This document shows positions 49,578-59,650 of a DNA stretch of 64,000 nucleotides, one piece after another. The notes beneath the pieces were generated by a model that was not told the origin of the DNA, made no database searches, and was given only the letters and a program-made list of their open reading frames with translations. This DNA comes from Robertmurraya kyonggiensis (GTDB lineage: Bacteria > Bacillota > Bacilli > Bacillales > Cytobacillaceae), in NCBI RefSeq assembly GCF_005116465.1, contig NZ_SWBM01000005.1:1-64000 (forward strand). The letters are read 5' to 3'. The position numbers and the translations under genes were made by a program. Positions within the stretch are counted from its first letter, which is position 1. Each line of letters opens with the position of its first letter.

Positions 49578-50018
49578 TTAGTCCTCTTCCACAAATCCAA
49601 AGATGTATTGATCAATATCGAATACGACACCGATATCAATCGCAAATTGCATTTGTTCTGGTGTGAATGAAAAAGCTGGGGATATGCCATCTTTTATATA
49701 TGGCACTATCTGAAACCTTAGCTTGAGCTGTAGTTCCTCTTTCAGTTCATTAATAATGTGAACCTTGTCCTGAAAAGTATGAACGATTTTATCAACTAAC
49801 GATGGCATGTCTAGGGTTTCGACTAAACCGGTGCTATACTTCCACTCACTAAAGTTGTATTGCCGCGGTCGTATGGGTGGCTTGGGCCGATGCCAGTCTC
49901 CTCTTTTTTGAGTATATGTTGGGAAAATACCGAGCTTATCAGTAACATGTGCCATTGAAAAAACAGTTTCACTCCATAACGAGAAATACACTTCAATTGA
50001 TGTGTTCTTATAATCCAA
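49578..50018 (-). CDS. DUF4279 family protein
   Basis: A 146-residue soluble protein. The pattern LGIFPTYTQKRGDWH, followed by NFSEWKYSTG and later RFQIVPYI, fits DUF4279, often found among immunity or accessory genes. No toxin gene lies next to it. TTG start 6 nt after GGAGG. Function not known. Confidence 0.7.
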   Translation of the reverse strand: MDYKNTSIEVYFSLWSETVFSMAHVTDKLGIFPTYTQKRGDWHRPKPPIRPRQYNFSEWKYSTGLVETLDMPSLVDKIVHTFQDKVHIINELKEELQLKLRFQIVPYIKDGISPAFSFTPEQMQFAIDIGVVFDIDQYIFGFVEED

Positions 50019-50170
50019 AGCTTACCTCCGATTATTAAAAGTCTTAACTGGATATTTCGAGATGAGCTCCGTGACTTCCTTCCTTAGTTTAAAAAATTCC
50101 AAACAGTATAAACTGCCGTAATTAACTCAAGCTTCAAAAATATTTTTCAATAAAGATTTTAAAAAATTCA

Positions 50171-50355
50171 TGCTATACTGTTAAAGGTTTTCGTGAGTAA
50201 TCTAAATTATTTCAAATTCTGAGGACATCTTGCACCATCGGATTGTCCTTTTGCTATGTCGTTTTGTTGATTAAAAAACATAGACCAAAGTGAAATAATG
50301 GGGAATTACTATTAATACATAAAAATAACACAACACAGTGTGGAGGAACTCAACG
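50171..50355 (+). promoter_or_regulatory. Extended -10 promoter and structured leader of the nucleoside transporter
   Basis: TGCTATACT (50171-50179) is an extended -10 element. A leader of about 170 nt follows, with AGGACA/TGTCCT (50222-50249) followed by TTTTG, then CTATGT/ACATAG. This could attenuate transcription. It does not match the purine riboswitch core. Confidence 0.4.
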
Positions 50356-51534
50356 ATGAAATACGTCATAGCTGTCATTGGTTTACTAGTTGTTCTAGGA
50401 CTTGCTTATTTGGCAAGTAATAATCGCAAACAGATAAAATTAAAGCCAGTCATTCTTATGGTTATCATTCAGTTAATCTTATCTGCAATCCTTTTGAATA
50501 CAAACTTCGGTTTAATTATCACAAAAGTGTTTGCGGGAGTCTTCGAAAAATTATTGGAATACGCCGCTAGTGGGATCTCTTTTGTATTTGGCGGTCTTGC
50601 AAACGAAGGAGAAGCTCCGTTTTTCCTAACGGTTCTTCTACCCATTGTTTTCATATCTGTTTTAATTGGTATTTTGCAGCATTTAAAAATCCTTCCTTTT
50701 ATCATGAAAGGGATTGGACTGCTACTAAGTAAAGTGAATGGCTTGGGGAAATTGGAGTCATACAATGGCGTGGCTTCAGCAATGGTAGGACAATCAGAAG
50801 TCTTTATTACGGTTAAAAAACAGCTTGGACAATTGAGTGAGCAGCGTTTATATACAATGTGTGCTTCAGCGATGTCGACGGTTTCCATGTCTATCGTTGG
50901 TGCCTATATGACGATGATTGAACCGAAGTATGTTGTAACTGCGCTTGTAATTAACTTATTCGGTGGATTCATTGTTGCTTCTATTATTAATCCATATACT
51001 GTGGATGCTAAAGAAGATATTCTAGAGATCCAAGAAGAAAAACAAAGTTTCTTTGAAATGCTTGGCGAATACATTATGGATGGTTTTAAGGTAGCGATCA
51101 TTGTAGGCGCTATGTTGATTGGTTTTGTGGCATTGATGGCTGGAATCAATAATGTATTTGACTTAATCTTTGGTATTACGTTCCAAGAAATACTTGGATA
51201 TATTTTCGCACCAATTGCATTTATTATGGGTGTTCCATGGGCTGAAACTGTGGATGCTGGTGCAATCATGGCAACAAAGCTTGTCACAAATGAGTTTGTC
51301 GCGATGCTTGACCTAACGAATATTCAATCAGAGTTTAGTTCACGTACAATAGGAATTATTTCCGTATTCCTTGTTTCATTTGCGAATTTCTCTTCTATCG
51401 GAATCATTGCCGGAGCTGTAAAAAGCTTGAACGAGGAAAAAGGAAATATGGTCGCTCGATTTGGCTTGAAACTATTGTATGGAGCTACTTTGGTTAGCGT
51501 ATTGTCAGCGGTTATTGTTGGAGTTGTGTTATAA
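50356..51534 (+). CDS. Concentrative nucleoside transporter (NupC/CNT family)
   Basis: A 392-residue CNT transporter with about nine to ten transmembrane helices. The family signatures [13 protein letters not shown] and [17 protein letters not shown], and the C-terminal [21 protein letters not shown], are present. It imports nucleosides with a cation gradient. ATG 50356 follows TGGAGGAAC; the frame from 50338 begins before this site. Paralogues in B. subtilis are NupC, NupG and YutK; I cannot choose among them. Confidence 0.9.
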   Translation: MKYVIAVIGLLVVLGLAYLASNNRKQIKLKPVILMVIIQLILSAILLNTNFGLIITKVFAGVFEKLLEYAASGISFVFGGLANEGEAPFFLTVLLPIVFISVLIGILQHLKILPFIMKGIGLLLSKVNGLGKLESYNGVASAMVGQSEVFITVKKQLGQLSEQRLYTMCASAMSTVSMSIVGAYMTMIEPKYVVTALVINLFGGFIVASIINPYTVDAKEDILEIQEEKQSFFEMLGEYIMDGFKVAIIVGAMLIGFVALMAGINNVFDLIFGITFQEILGYIFAPIAFIMGVPWAETVDAGAIMATKLVTNEFVAMLDLTNIQSEFSSRTIGIISVFLVSFANFSSIGIIAGAVKSLNEEKGNMVARFGLKLLYGATLVSVLSAVIVGVVL

Positions 51535-51545
51535 AAAATATTATT

Positions 51546-51575
51546 GAGGGCTGTCCTTTATGGCAGCTCTTTTTC
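51546..51575 (+). terminator. Terminator after the nucleoside transporter
   Basis: GAGGGCTGTCC and GGCAGCTCT pair with small irregularities, followed by TTTTT. Confidence 0.75.
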
Positions 51576-51576
51576 C

Positions 51577-51961
51577 TTGCCTGAAAGTGGTGTTCTCATG
51601 TTAAAAACTTGCTTCTTGAAAGGTATGAGAATTCATAGACGGAGAATTTCCGGCTAATATATATTGATGGAGCTTAAGAAGCGGATATAGGTGGAGATAT
51701 TCCGACTATCTGCTCTAAAATAAGACAAAACCCAAAAAATTAGGTGCTATAGGCGAAAAAATCCCCGCTATTTTAAGGGAAATAGGGATATTTTTCAAGT
51801 TAAAAGGAATTTTTCCGGTTTTTTCAATCATAATAAAAAATCAACATAAATATCGAAAAAAACTGCAATTTATATATAAAACTGCAGTTTTTTCTTTGCT
51901 AACTTATTTCATATGTTTTGCGTGGTGGAGCGTACATAGTCATTCAACATCGAAATTGTTA
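51577..51961. other. Gene-free spacer with degenerate short repeats
   Basis: Around 51640-51710, GGAGAATTTCCGGCTA and GGAGATATTCCGACTA recur with an intermediate GGAGCTTAAGAAGCGGATATA. Further on GGCGAAAAAA appears once, like the array C unit. At 51863-51894 AAAAACTGCAATTTATATATAAAACTGCAGTTTTTT forms an A/T-flanked hairpin suited to ending transcription from either side. No gene is seen. Confidence 0.45.
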
Positions 51962-53299
51962 CTATCTCGCTTTTCCAACGGTCTTCCTAGTATTCGCACT
52001 CTTAAGCATCCAATACACAGGTAAACCGATAATCAGGATTCCAATAGAGAAAAGCCCGTCCATTGGTTCATGCATAAGTGTACTCACAATAATATAAATG
52101 GTACCGATAATCGCAATGATGGGTGTTATTGGATATAAAGGTACCTTGTACAATGATGCTTCGCTCTTGTTGTTTTTTCGTAAAATAAATACTGCAAAAA
52201 AAGCCATTCCATAGAATAAAAATACAGCGAAAATCGCCATATCCGTTAGACGATCAGGATTCCATAAAATCATCATAACGACAGAGAGAATGATTTGAAA
52301 AACGGTTGCAGCTACTGGTGTTTTAAATTTCGGGTGAATACTAGAAAGTAATTTTGCTGCTGGGAGAAAACCTCTTTCAGCCATGGCAAAAGGAATTCTC
52401 GGGAAAGTAAAAATTTTTCCATTTAAGCATCCAAAGATTGATACGAGTATACCAATTGCAATTATTTTTCCACCAATTGCGCCAAATAGGGAAGAGGCTG
52501 CCGCAGAAGCTGCATTAGGTCCAAGGTCCACTATTTCGTTGGCTGGAAGTAAATGAAGCATGGCGAAGTTGACAGATAAATAACAAACGATGACAACGAC
52601 AATTCCAGAGATGATCGCTCTCGGAAGAGTTTTTGCAGGATTTTTCATTTCTCCTGCCATGAAACCTACATTCATCCAGCCATCATATGCCCAAAGAGTG
52701 GCCAAAACCGCAGCTCCCATGCTGAGAGTTTGTGCCGTACTGCCGCTGTCCACATTAAAAATCGAAACATCCCCCTTAAAGATCCCAAAAACAGCAATCA
52801 GGATGATGGGGATAAGTTTCCCAACTGTCGAAACGGTTTGAATGAATCCTCCAAATTGTGTTCCTAATAAATTGAGACCGCCGAGAAGTAGAACAGTTAA
52901 GATGCCAATCCAGACTTTACTACTGTCCGGAAAACCTAAAAAATCTGCCGTTATGGAACCAAAATATAGACCAAGCGCTCCGATTACCGCAGGACCATAA
53001 ATGATTGTTTGAACCCATCCACACAAAAATCCCCAGAGCTTACCGTAGACCTCTTCAATATAAGCATATAATCCACCCGTCTTTGGGATTTTTACACTAA
53101 CTTCCGCAATCGTTAGTCCACTTGCAAGGGTAATAATTCCACCAATAAGCCATGCTAATAAAGCCATAGTTGAATTGGCGGTTGAGGATAGGACAACTCC
53201 GGGCTTCATGAAAATTCCCGAGCCGATGACTGTACCAATTACTAATGATGTTGAAACGAAAAAGCCAATATTCTTTTTTAAATTTAATTCTTTTTCCAA
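51962..53299 (-). CDS. APC-superfamily amino acid exchanger (SteT/LAT-like)
   Basis: A 445-residue, 12-helix transporter. The N-terminal IGTVIGSGIFMKPGVVLSS, TGGLYAYIEEVYG and SIHPKFKTPVAAT segments are typical of the LAT/SteT branch, which exchanges serine, threonine or other neutral amino acids. TTG at 53299 is preferred since GGAGGG lies 7 nt before it; TTG 53323 would put that site inside the gene. Region 53324-53578 holds no further gene. Confidence 0.85.
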   Translation of the reverse strand: MEKELNLKKNIGFFVSTSLVIGTVIGSGIFMKPGVVLSSTANSTMALLAWLIGGIITLASGLTIAEVSVKIPKTGGLYAYIEEVYGKLWGFLCGWVQTIIYGPAVIGALGLYFGSITADFLGFPDSSKVWIGILTVLLLGGLNLLGTQFGGFIQTVSTVGKLIPIILIAVFGIFKGDVSIFNVDSGSTAQTLSMGAAVLATLWAYDGWMNVGFMAGEMKNPAKTLPRAIISGIVVVIVCYLSVNFAMLHLLPANEIVDLGPNAASAAASSLFGAIGGKIIAIGILVSIFGCLNGKIFTFPRIPFAMAERGFLPAAKLLSSIHPKFKTPVAATVFQIILSVVMMILWNPDRLTDMAIFAVFLFYGMAFFAVFILRKNNKSEASLYKVPLYPITPIIAIIGTIYIIVSTLMHEPMDGLFSIGILIIGLPVYWMLKSANTRKTVGKAR

Positions 53300-53578
53300 T
53301 TTCTGTCCCTCCCCTGTGTACAAATGTTTTTATTATTGTAAGTATAACATGTAAATTATTATTGAATAATTTTCAGAAAAATCTTTATCATTCGCATAAC
53401 GAAATTTAGAAGTTTGTAATGGTGAAAATCCTATTAAATATAAGAAACGCTTGATTACCAATGTATTTCCAACAAGATTTTTAGAAATTTTATTATTCAC
53501 TTTTATAACAAACATGGTATATTAAAAAAATAACCTTAAAAAATGTTCAAATAAAATTTACAAATAGGAGTGTGCCAA

Positions 53579-54343
53579 ATGAAAAAAGTTATGTTATTTA
53601 GTGTGCTGTTATTAACAATCTTTTTAGCTGCATGTGGTAGTTCAAATGGTGGCGGAAAAGACGCAGAAAACAAAGTGTACAAAGTAGGTGTAGATACAAC
53701 TTATCCTCCGTTTGAATTTGAAGAAAAAGGAGAATATAAAGGTATCGATATTGAACTAATCAACGCGATTGCAGAAGACCAAGGTTTTGAAATCGAATTG
53801 TCACCAATGGATTTCGGTGGAATTATTCCAGCGATGCAATCAGGTGAATTAGATGTGGCGATTGCTGGTATGAGTATTACTGACGAGAGAAAGAAAGTAG
53901 TAGACTTCTCGAATCCTTACTTTGACGCTGGTCTAACATTAGTTGTTCAAGAGGGCAATAGCGATATTCAAAAATTAGATGACTTAAAAGGAAAAACAGT
54001 TGCTGTTAAAAAAGGAACAACAGGAGCTACATTTGCACAGGAGAATGCTGACAAAGTAGGTTATAAGGTTGTTCAATTTAATGACAGTCCTGCGATGTTC
54101 CAAGAAGTTTCAAACGGCAATGCAGACGTTCTAATTGAAGATTATCCAGTAATCGCTTATGCGATTGCGCAAAAGGATCTTGGATTAAAAATGGTTGGTG
54201 AGCGTTTAAACGGAGACCAATATGGAATTGCTGTCTTAAAAGGTGAAAACCAAGACTTGCTTGAAAAAATCAATGCTGGTCTAGAAAAGTTAAAAGAAAA
54301 TGGTAAATATGATGAGATTTTAAAAACATATCTTGGAGAGTAA
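53579..54343 (+). CDS. ABC transporter substrate-binding lipoprotein, polar amino acids
   Basis: A 254-residue family 3 solute-binding protein. A lipoprotein signal with lipobox LAAC (Cys at about 20) precedes VGVDTTYPPFEFEEKGEYKGIDIELINAIAE. Internal GKTVAVKKGTTG and the C-terminal YDEILKTYLG are typical. It binds a polar amino acid (arginine, glutamine or a similar ligand). ATG 53579 follows ATAGGAG. It is the first gene of a complete importer operon. Confidence 0.9.
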   Translation: MKKVMLFSVLLLTIFLAACGSSNGGGKDAENKVYKVGVDTTYPPFEFEEKGEYKGIDIELINAIAEDQGFEIELSPMDFGGIIPAMQSGELDVAIAGMSITDERKKVVDFSNPYFDAGLTLVVQEGNSDIQKLDDLKGKTVAVKKGTTGATFAQENADKVGYKVVQFNDSPAMFQEVSNGNADVLIEDYPVIAYAIAQKDLGLKMVGERLNGDQYGIAVLKGENQDLLEKINAGLEKLKENGKYDEILKTYLGE

Positions 54344-54363
54344 TACTTTCTAGATAGAAAAAG

Positions 54364-54384
54364 TAGCGCGCGCGCAGCGCGCTA
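54364..54384 (+). promoter_or_regulatory. GC-rich hairpin between binding protein and permease
   Basis: TAGCGCGC and GCGCGCTA flank GCGCA. With no strong T-run it is better explained as a stabilising or partial-termination hairpin that lets the binding protein be made in excess of the permease. Confidence 0.65.
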
Positions 54385-54407
54385 TCTTTATGAAAGGAGT
54401 TAACTAG

Positions 54408-55052
54408 ATGGAAACCATTGTTGCTGCATTACCATATTTACTAAAGGGTCTTCAGGTTACCCTTTATATCTTCGTGATTGCTGTTATCCTAGGTTTTATT
54501 ATCGGTACAGTCATTGCATTATTCCGTTTAGCGCCAATTAAAATTTTGAATTGGATTGCTAAAATTTACATTGATGCCATTCGTGGAACCCCGTTTCTTG
54601 TACAATTATTCTTTATTTACTTCGGATTAAATTCCCTTTCGTGGATTTCATTTAATAGCACAACTGCAGGGATTATTACGGTTGCGATCAATGCAGGAGC
54701 ATATTTTGCTGAGATTATTCGAGCAGGTATTCAATCGATTGATCGAGGTCAAACAGAAGCTGCACGCTCATTAGGGCTAACTGGCTCACAAAATATGCGA
54801 TTTATCGTCCTACCACAAGCATTTAGAAGAATGCTTCCTACGATTACGAATCAGTCCATTATCAGCTTAAAGGATACTTCTCTTTTATCCATCATTGGAA
54901 TTGCAGACTTAACGCAGCAAGGGGAGATTCAGGCGTCAGCTACTTTTGAATCATTTAAAATTTGGCTAATAGTAGGGATCATTTACTTTATTGTCATCTA
55001 TTTATTAACCATACTTGCTAATTTCCTTGAAAGGAGATTTCAACTACGATGA
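54408..55052 (+). CDS. ABC transporter permease, polar amino acids
   Basis: A 214-residue HisMQ-type permease with five hydrophobic helices and the EAA loop [28 protein letters not shown] (about residues 104-131). It overlaps the ATPase gene by 4 nt. AAAGGAG precedes the ATG. Confidence 0.92.
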   Translation: METIVAALPYLLKGLQVTLYIFVIAVILGFIIGTVIALFRLAPIKILNWIAKIYIDAIRGTPFLVQLFFIYFGLNSLSWISFNSTTAGIITVAINAGAYFAEIIRAGIQSIDRGQTEAARSLGLTGSQNMRFIVLPQAFRRMLPTITNQSIISLKDTSLLSIIGIADLTQQGEIQASATFESFKIWLIVGIIYFIVIYLLTILANFLERRFQLR

Positions 55053-55777
55053 GCGTAATTCAAGTCAAAAATTTACGAAAATCATTTGGTCAATTAGAAG
55101 TTTTAAAAGATATTAACGTTGAGATAAAAGAAAAAGAGGTTGTCTGTGTCATTGGGCCATCTGGTTCAGGAAAAAGTACGTTTTTACGTTGCTTGAACCG
55201 TCTTGAAGAGATTTCTGGTGGACAAGTCATCGTTAACAATCACGACATTACAGACCCTAAAATTAATATCAATACTGTGAGACAAGAAGTAGGAATGGTG
55301 TTCCAATCATTCAACCTTTTTCCACATAAAACGGTCCTTGAAAATGTTACGCTTGCTCCAATCAAAGTTCTTGGGATGGGAAAAGAAGAGGCCGAAAAAA
55401 CAGCACTTGAGCTGCTTACGAAAGTTGGCCTAAAAGAAAAAGCAAATGGTTATCCAGGAGAATTATCTGGTGGACAAAAGCAACGTGTAGCCATCGCAAG
55501 GGCATTGGCGATGAATCCTAAAATCATGCTCTTTGATGAGCCGACTTCAGCCCTTGATCCTGAAATGGTCGGGGATGTTTTAGAGGTTATGAAAGACTTA
55601 GCTCGTGAAGGGATGACAATGGTTGTTGTAACACATGAAATGGGATTTGCTCGCGAAGTAGGGGACAGAGTGATATTCATGGATGGCGGCTTTATTGTCG
55701 AAGAGAATCTTCCTGATGAATTGTTCAGCAATCCACAGCATGAAAGAACAAAAGCCTTTTTGAGTAAAGTTTTATAA
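55049..55777 (+). CDS. ABC transporter ATP-binding protein, polar amino acids
   Basis: A 242-residue ATPase: Walker [11 protein letters not shown]-loop [13 protein letters not shown], signature [15 protein letters not shown], Walker [16 protein letters not shown]-loop VTHEMGFA. It closes the binding protein-permease-ATPase operon. Strong similarity to the ArtR/GlnQ group; the ligand cannot be settled from sequence. Confidence 0.93.
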   Translation: MSVIQVKNLRKSFGQLEVLKDINVEIKEKEVVCVIGPSGSGKSTFLRCLNRLEEISGGQVIVNNHDITDPKININTVRQEVGMVFQSFNLFPHKTVLENVTLAPIKVLGMGKEEAEKTALELLTKVGLKEKANGYPGELSGGQKQRVAIARALAMNPKIMLFDEPTSALDPEMVGDVLEVMKDLAREGMTMVVVTHEMGFAREVGDRVIFMDGGFIVEENLPDELFSNPQHERTKAFLSKVL

Positions 55778-55793
55778 ACAATTTTAATTGAGA

Positions 55794-55826
55794 CTCTCCT
55801 TATTTTAAATAAGGAGAGGTGTTTGG
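55794..55826 (+). terminator. Terminator of the amino acid importer operon
   Basis: CTCTCCTTATTT (55794-55805) and AAATAAGGAGAG (55807-55818) pair fully, followed by GTGTTTGGTTT. Confidence 0.7.
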
Positions 55827-55964
55827 TTTAATATACAGAATATTAAATCAGTAGTTCGATAGTCCATTTATTTGAAAATTGCTTTACTATTAAAATTCAG
55901 TATTATATAATTTGTTTCGACAAAAATAGACAAGTTTCACCAGAGAAAGGTTTAGGTTGAAGAA

Positions 55965-57356
55965 ATGGATTTGTTTCGTAAAAAACAAGTAGGGAGTGAA
56001 TTTTCAAATAATTCACTCAAAAGAGTTTTAGGTGCATTTGATTTAACGATGTTAGGCGTAGGGGCCATTATTGGCACAGGAGTGTTTGTTTTAACAGGAG
56101 TTGCTGCGGCTAAATATGCTGGTCCTGCATTAATATTATCATTTATTATTGCGGGTCTTGCCTGTGCGTTTGCGGCATTATGTTATTCTGAATTTGCTTC
56201 GATGATTCCTCAATCGGGAAGTGCCTACACGTATAGCTATGTGGCTTTTGGGGAAATATTTGCTTGGATTTTAGGATGGGATTTGGTCCTTGAATATGGT
56301 CTTGCTTCCTCAGCTGTTGCAAGTGGTTGGTCAGGCTATTTTCAAAGTCTGTTATCAGGGTTTGGCCTACATTTGCCTACGGCCATAACGAATGCTTTTA
56401 ATCCTGCAGAAGGTACGTATATTGATTTACCAGCAGTTATTATTGTAATACTTGTTACCTTGTTATTGACTAGAGGAGCAAAGGAGTCAGCAAAATTTAA
56501 TGCGATTATGGTTGTCATTAAGGTTGCTGTCGTTCTTCTTTTCATTGTAGTTGGAGTTTGGTATGTTGAGCCGACGAATTGGACACCGTTTATGCCATTT
56601 GGTTTTTCAGGAGTTGCTACTGGTGCAGCTGTTGTTGTCTTTGCTTATTTTGGTTTTGATGCAGTTTCTACGGCAGCTGAAGAAGTGAAAGATCCTCAAC
56701 GCAATCTCCCAATTGGGATTATATCAGCACTAGCCATCTGTACGGTTCTTTATATAATCGTATCATTGATACTAACTGGGATTGTTCCGTTTGATATGTT
56801 AAATGTAAAAGATCCAGTGGCGTTTGCGTTACAATTGATTGGACAAGATTGGGCAGCAGGATTTATTTCGCTTGGTGCAATTGTGGGGATAACGACAGTT
56901 CTGATTGTGATGATGTTTGGGCAAACGCGTTTATTTTACGCGATGAGCCGAGATGGATTATTGCCAAAGGCTTTATCCTCGATTCATCCAAAGACTCATG
57001 TTCCTTTAAAAGGGACGTGGATAACTGGATTGTTAGTTGCTCTTTTTGCGGGATTCGTACCACTTGATAAATTAGCAGAGCTAACAAGCATTGGGACATT
57101 ATTTGCATTTGCGACCGTTTCGTTAGGGGTGGCGGTATTACGTAAAACGCAACCGGAATTAAAGCGTGGCTTTAAAACTCCGTGGGTCCCAGTTATTCCT
57201 GCACTGGCCGTTATTTTCTGTGTATATTTAATGCTGCAATTATCGTCTATTACATGGATTGGTTTCTTCGTTTGGTTAATCATTGGTTTGATTATTTACT
57301 TTGTTTATGGAATTAGAAATAGTCTACTAAATGGAAGTCAGAAAGAAAATAGATAG
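55965..57356 (+). CDS. APC-superfamily amino acid permease (CAT-like)
   Basis: A 463-residue 12-helix permease of the CAT/YfnA branch. GVGAIIGTGVFVLTGVAAA (helix 1 with the unwound GTG), SEFASMIPQSGSAYTYSYVAFGE, and FAYFGFDAVSTAAEEVKDPQRNLP are family marks; a Geobacillus homologue carries alanine and cationic amino acids. AGAAAGG lies upstream. It is transcribed alone. Confidence 0.9.
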   Translation: MDLFRKKQVGSEFSNNSLKRVLGAFDLTMLGVGAIIGTGVFVLTGVAAAKYAGPALILSFIIAGLACAFAALCYSEFASMIPQSGSAYTYSYVAFGEIFAWILGWDLVLEYGLASSAVASGWSGYFQSLLSGFGLHLPTAITNAFNPAEGTYIDLPAVIIVILVTLLLTRGAKESAKFNAIMVVIKVAVVLLFIVVGVWYVEPTNWTPFMPFGFSGVATGAAVVVFAYFGFDAVSTAAEEVKDPQRNLPIGIISALAICTVLYIIVSLILTGIVPFDMLNVKDPVAFALQLIGQDWAAGFISLGAIVGITTVLIVMMFGQTRLFYAMSRDGLLPKALSSIHPKTHVPLKGTWITGLLVALFAGFVPLDKLAELTSIGTLFAFATVSLGVAVLRKTQPELKRGFKTPWVPVIPALAVIFCVYLMLQLSSITWIGFFVWLIIGLIIYFVYGIRNSLLNGSQKENR

Positions 57357-57369
57357 AAGTCTAGATAAG

Positions 57370-57404
57370 GCATTTGGGAATAATTCATTTCCAAATGCTT
57401 TTTT
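57370..57404 (+). terminator. Terminator after the CAT-like permease
   Basis: GCATTTGG and CCAAATGC pair around a 13-nt loop, followed by six T. Confidence 0.85.
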
Positions 57405-57434
57405 ATGTTATTAATATTAAAGCTCAAGAGGGAG

Positions 57435-57938
57435 ATGATAAGGGAAAAACATTTAAGCAGTAAGGGGAAATCTATTGTGATATTTCTTGTGCTTTCAGTT
57501 ATCGTATTTTGTTCAGTTGCCATATTTGTTCCGAAGCGTATTTCTGGGATAGAGATATTAACGACCACATTGTTTGCTCTATATTTAGAGGCGTTGACTA
57601 ATGTCTTTTTAGACTTAAAATACCACTTGTATGGATACTTTACGAAAGGGGTTAATTGGGAAACGTTACTGTATGCCATCTTCATTTATGGACCAGTTAG
57701 TGTTGTTTTTCTAAATTACTTTCCTTATAAAAACAAATTCCTAAGTAAAACTATCTACATAGGTGCGTGGTCCATTTTCGCCTATATATATGAAATATTG
57801 TTTCTTTGGAGTGGGACCTTCTACTACCATGGCTGGAAGTTTTGGTATTCCGTCATTATATATCCGATCCTTTATATCATTTTAATTGCTTTTCATAAAT
57901 ACGTTAAATATCTTTTAAGAAAGTATCGGCAAATTTAA
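57435..57938 (+). CDS. CBO0543-type membrane protein
   Basis: A 167-residue integral membrane protein with four to five hydrophobic segments (IVIFLVLSVIVFCSVAIFV, ending with WYSVIIYPILYIILIAF). The pattern, including LDLKYHLYGYF, fits the CBO0543 family found in spore-forming Firmicutes; role unknown. The start is uncertain: ATG 57435 lies within AGAGGGAG, and GTG 57477 also has an AAGGGG site. Confidence 0.6.
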   Translation: MIREKHLSSKGKSIVIFLVLSVIVFCSVAIFVPKRISGIEILTTTLFALYLEALTNVFLDLKYHLYGYFTKGVNWETLLYAIFIYGPVSVVFLNYFPYKNKFLSKTIYIGAWSIFAYIYEILFLWSGTFYYHGWKFWYSVIIYPILYIILIAFHKYVKYLLRKYRQI

Positions 57939-57970
57939 AGAGGAGGACCAATCTCAGGTCCTCCCCTTAG

Positions 57971-58735
57971 TTATTCTTTTCTTCCAATCACGCGAATACG
58001 TTTGTAATCGGCAATCCAATTGTCCTCTTTATATAAACTGCCTTTTAATTTATTTTCAATTTTTGTTATGAGGTGAGCTCTACTTTCTTCAGGAACACCT
58101 GTAAAAAGCTGTCTCCCGAACATCTGAATCCAATTTCTTAATCCCTCATCTCCATTCAATGGGGTTGGACGGTCAAAATGCTGAGCAAAGGTAACTCGAA
58201 ATCCTACTTCTTCCATAAGAGTCGAGTACTCACTGATACTTGGATAGAACCATGGGAAATGCTCTTCTTTAAATTTGAAACCTGCTGCTTCAATTTGCAT
58301 CACTATCTCATTTGATATGGTTTGAACATTCCCTTTCCCGCCAAATTCCGCAACGAATCTCCCGCCTGGCTTTAAGCTGTGATAAATGCCCTGCAATGCT
58401 TGAATCGGTTGTTTTACCCAATGAAGAGTAGCATTTGAGAATACGGCATCAAATTCACCATCGAATGCCAAGTTTTTTGCATCTAGAGCGATAAATTTGA
58501 TTTGTGGATATTTATTTTTTGCTAGTTCTACCATATTCACAGAGTTATCTACACCTACCACATTCACACCATTTTCAAATAACTGATTGGCAAGGTCACC
58601 GGTTCCACAGCCAAGATCAAGAATTCTTTCTCCCGATTTTGGCTCTAATAATTCGATTAAATTTTGGCCAAACTGCGAAACAAAAGCATGCTTGCCATCA
58701 TATAAATTTGCATTCCAATTGAGTTTTGTTTCCAA
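57971..58735 (-). CDS. Class I SAM-dependent methyltransferase
   Basis: A 254-residue methyltransferase with motif I RILDLGCGTGDLANQL, acidic VVGVDNSVNMVELA, and FDAVFSNATLHWVKQP. It resembles trans-aconitate methyltransferase (Tam) and ubiquinone-type methylases in layout; the substrate is not known. TTG 58735 is chosen because AAAGGAG is 9 nt upstream; ATG 58744 is only 1 nt away from it. Confidence 0.85.
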   Translation of the reverse strand: METKLNWNANLYDGKHAFVSQFGQNLIELLEPKSGERILDLGCGTGDLANQLFENGVNVVGVDNSVNMVELAKNKYPQIKFIALDAKNLAFDGEFDAVFSNATLHWVKQPIQALQGIYHSLKPGGRFVAEFGGKGNVQTISNEIVMQIEAAGFKFKEEHFPWFYPSISEYSTLMEEVGFRVTFAQHFDRPTPLNGDEGLRNWIQMFGRQLFTGVPEESRAHLITKIENKLKGSLYKEDNWIADYKRIRVIGRKE

Positions 58736-58863
58736 ACTTAACATGCTCCTTTCGAATGCTCGCGTACAACATCATATCTGAAACATATTCATCTAAATAT
58801 TCAAACTTTTATAATAATTTGGTAAAGTATACCATATATTCTAGTTGAAGTTAGGAGAAATGG

Positions 58864-59505
58864 ATGAAAAACATAGTTCATATTGCAGAAATAACACATA
58901 ACCAACCATTTTGTGCAGGAGTTCTTGTCACCAAAGGGGATAAAATTCTTATCACGCTCAACCCGGATGGATTGCCAGATGAAATGGAAAATACATGGCG
59001 AGTAGGTGCTGTTGGGGGTGGTCAGGAACCGAATGAAACGATTTTAGATTGTGCGATTCGTGAGGCGAAGGAAGAAATAAGTGTAGATGTCCGAATTGAA
59101 TCTTCACCGGTAACTTTTTTTCATGACATGGATCTTAAAACTGTGGAAAAAATTCAAGTAAAGGATGAGATTGCCCCCTATTTACTTGAAAGAGTAACGA
59201 ACCCTTTCCCAGATAAGCCATATCGAGCTGGATTACCAGTTGGGCCCTATATTTATTTCGCTATATATTTTGCCAACGTGGACAATTTGGAAGAGGTAAA
59301 AGCAGGGGATGATGTCCAAGGGCTGCTCCTGGTTCCTGCAACAGAATGGGATAGTTTAAATAATGGTTACACGATTACTGAATTAAAAACAAAAGGGGTA
59401 GAAATCGTTCATCTCCGTACTCCGGATGAAAGCAAAATGGTATGGATACCAGAAAATGAGTCATTAACAACCGTTTGCAGGTTGTTGATTCAAAGCCTAA
59501 CCTGA
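58864..59505 (+). CDS. NUDIX hydrolase
   Basis: A 213-residue NUDIX protein. The box GGQEPNETILDCAIREAKEEISV (about residues 52-74) keeps the catalytic REAKEE core but ends in ISV instead of the usual xGU. A long region follows the box, so the protein is larger than a minimal NUDIX domain. Substrate unknown. TTAGGAG precedes the ATG. Confidence 0.82.
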   Translation: MKNIVHIAEITHNQPFCAGVLVTKGDKILITLNPDGLPDEMENTWRVGAVGGGQEPNETILDCAIREAKEEISVDVRIESSPVTFFHDMDLKTVEKIQVKDEIAPYLLERVTNPFPDKPYRAGLPVGPYIYFAIYFANVDNLEEVKAGDDVQGLLLVPATEWDSLNNGYTITELKTKGVEIVHLRTPDESKMVWIPENESLTTVCRLLIQSLT

Positions 59506-59593
59506 CGACATCGGTTGGGCTTGTTTTAGCCACTCAAAATCAAAAGATCAATAAATGGAAAAATTTTGGTGAAAAATAAAAATAAATATTTGA

Positions 59594-59622
59594 TTGACTT
59601 ACTTGTATATACAAGATAAAAT
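59594..59622 (+). promoter_or_regulatory. Trehalose operon promoter
   Basis: TTGACT (59594-59599) and TAAAAT (59617-59622) with a 17-bp spacer. A TreR operator fills the spacer. Confidence 0.85.
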
Positions 59623-59650
59623 GAAAACGCAAACAAGTTGTATATACAAG
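59602..59650 (+). promoter_or_regulatory. Two TreR operators
   Basis: CTTGTATATACAAG (59602-59615) lies in the promoter spacer and TTGTATATACAAG (59638-59650) just past the expected start site. Both contain the TTGTATATACAA palindrome bound by TreR in B. subtilis. Their centres are 35 bp apart. Confidence 0.9.

Noticed and set aside
50186-50355. Purine riboswitch upstream of the nucleoside transporter
   Set aside because: The conserved junction and loop sequences (for example TATAATCCT, ATATGG and GTCTCTACC-like elements) are absent.
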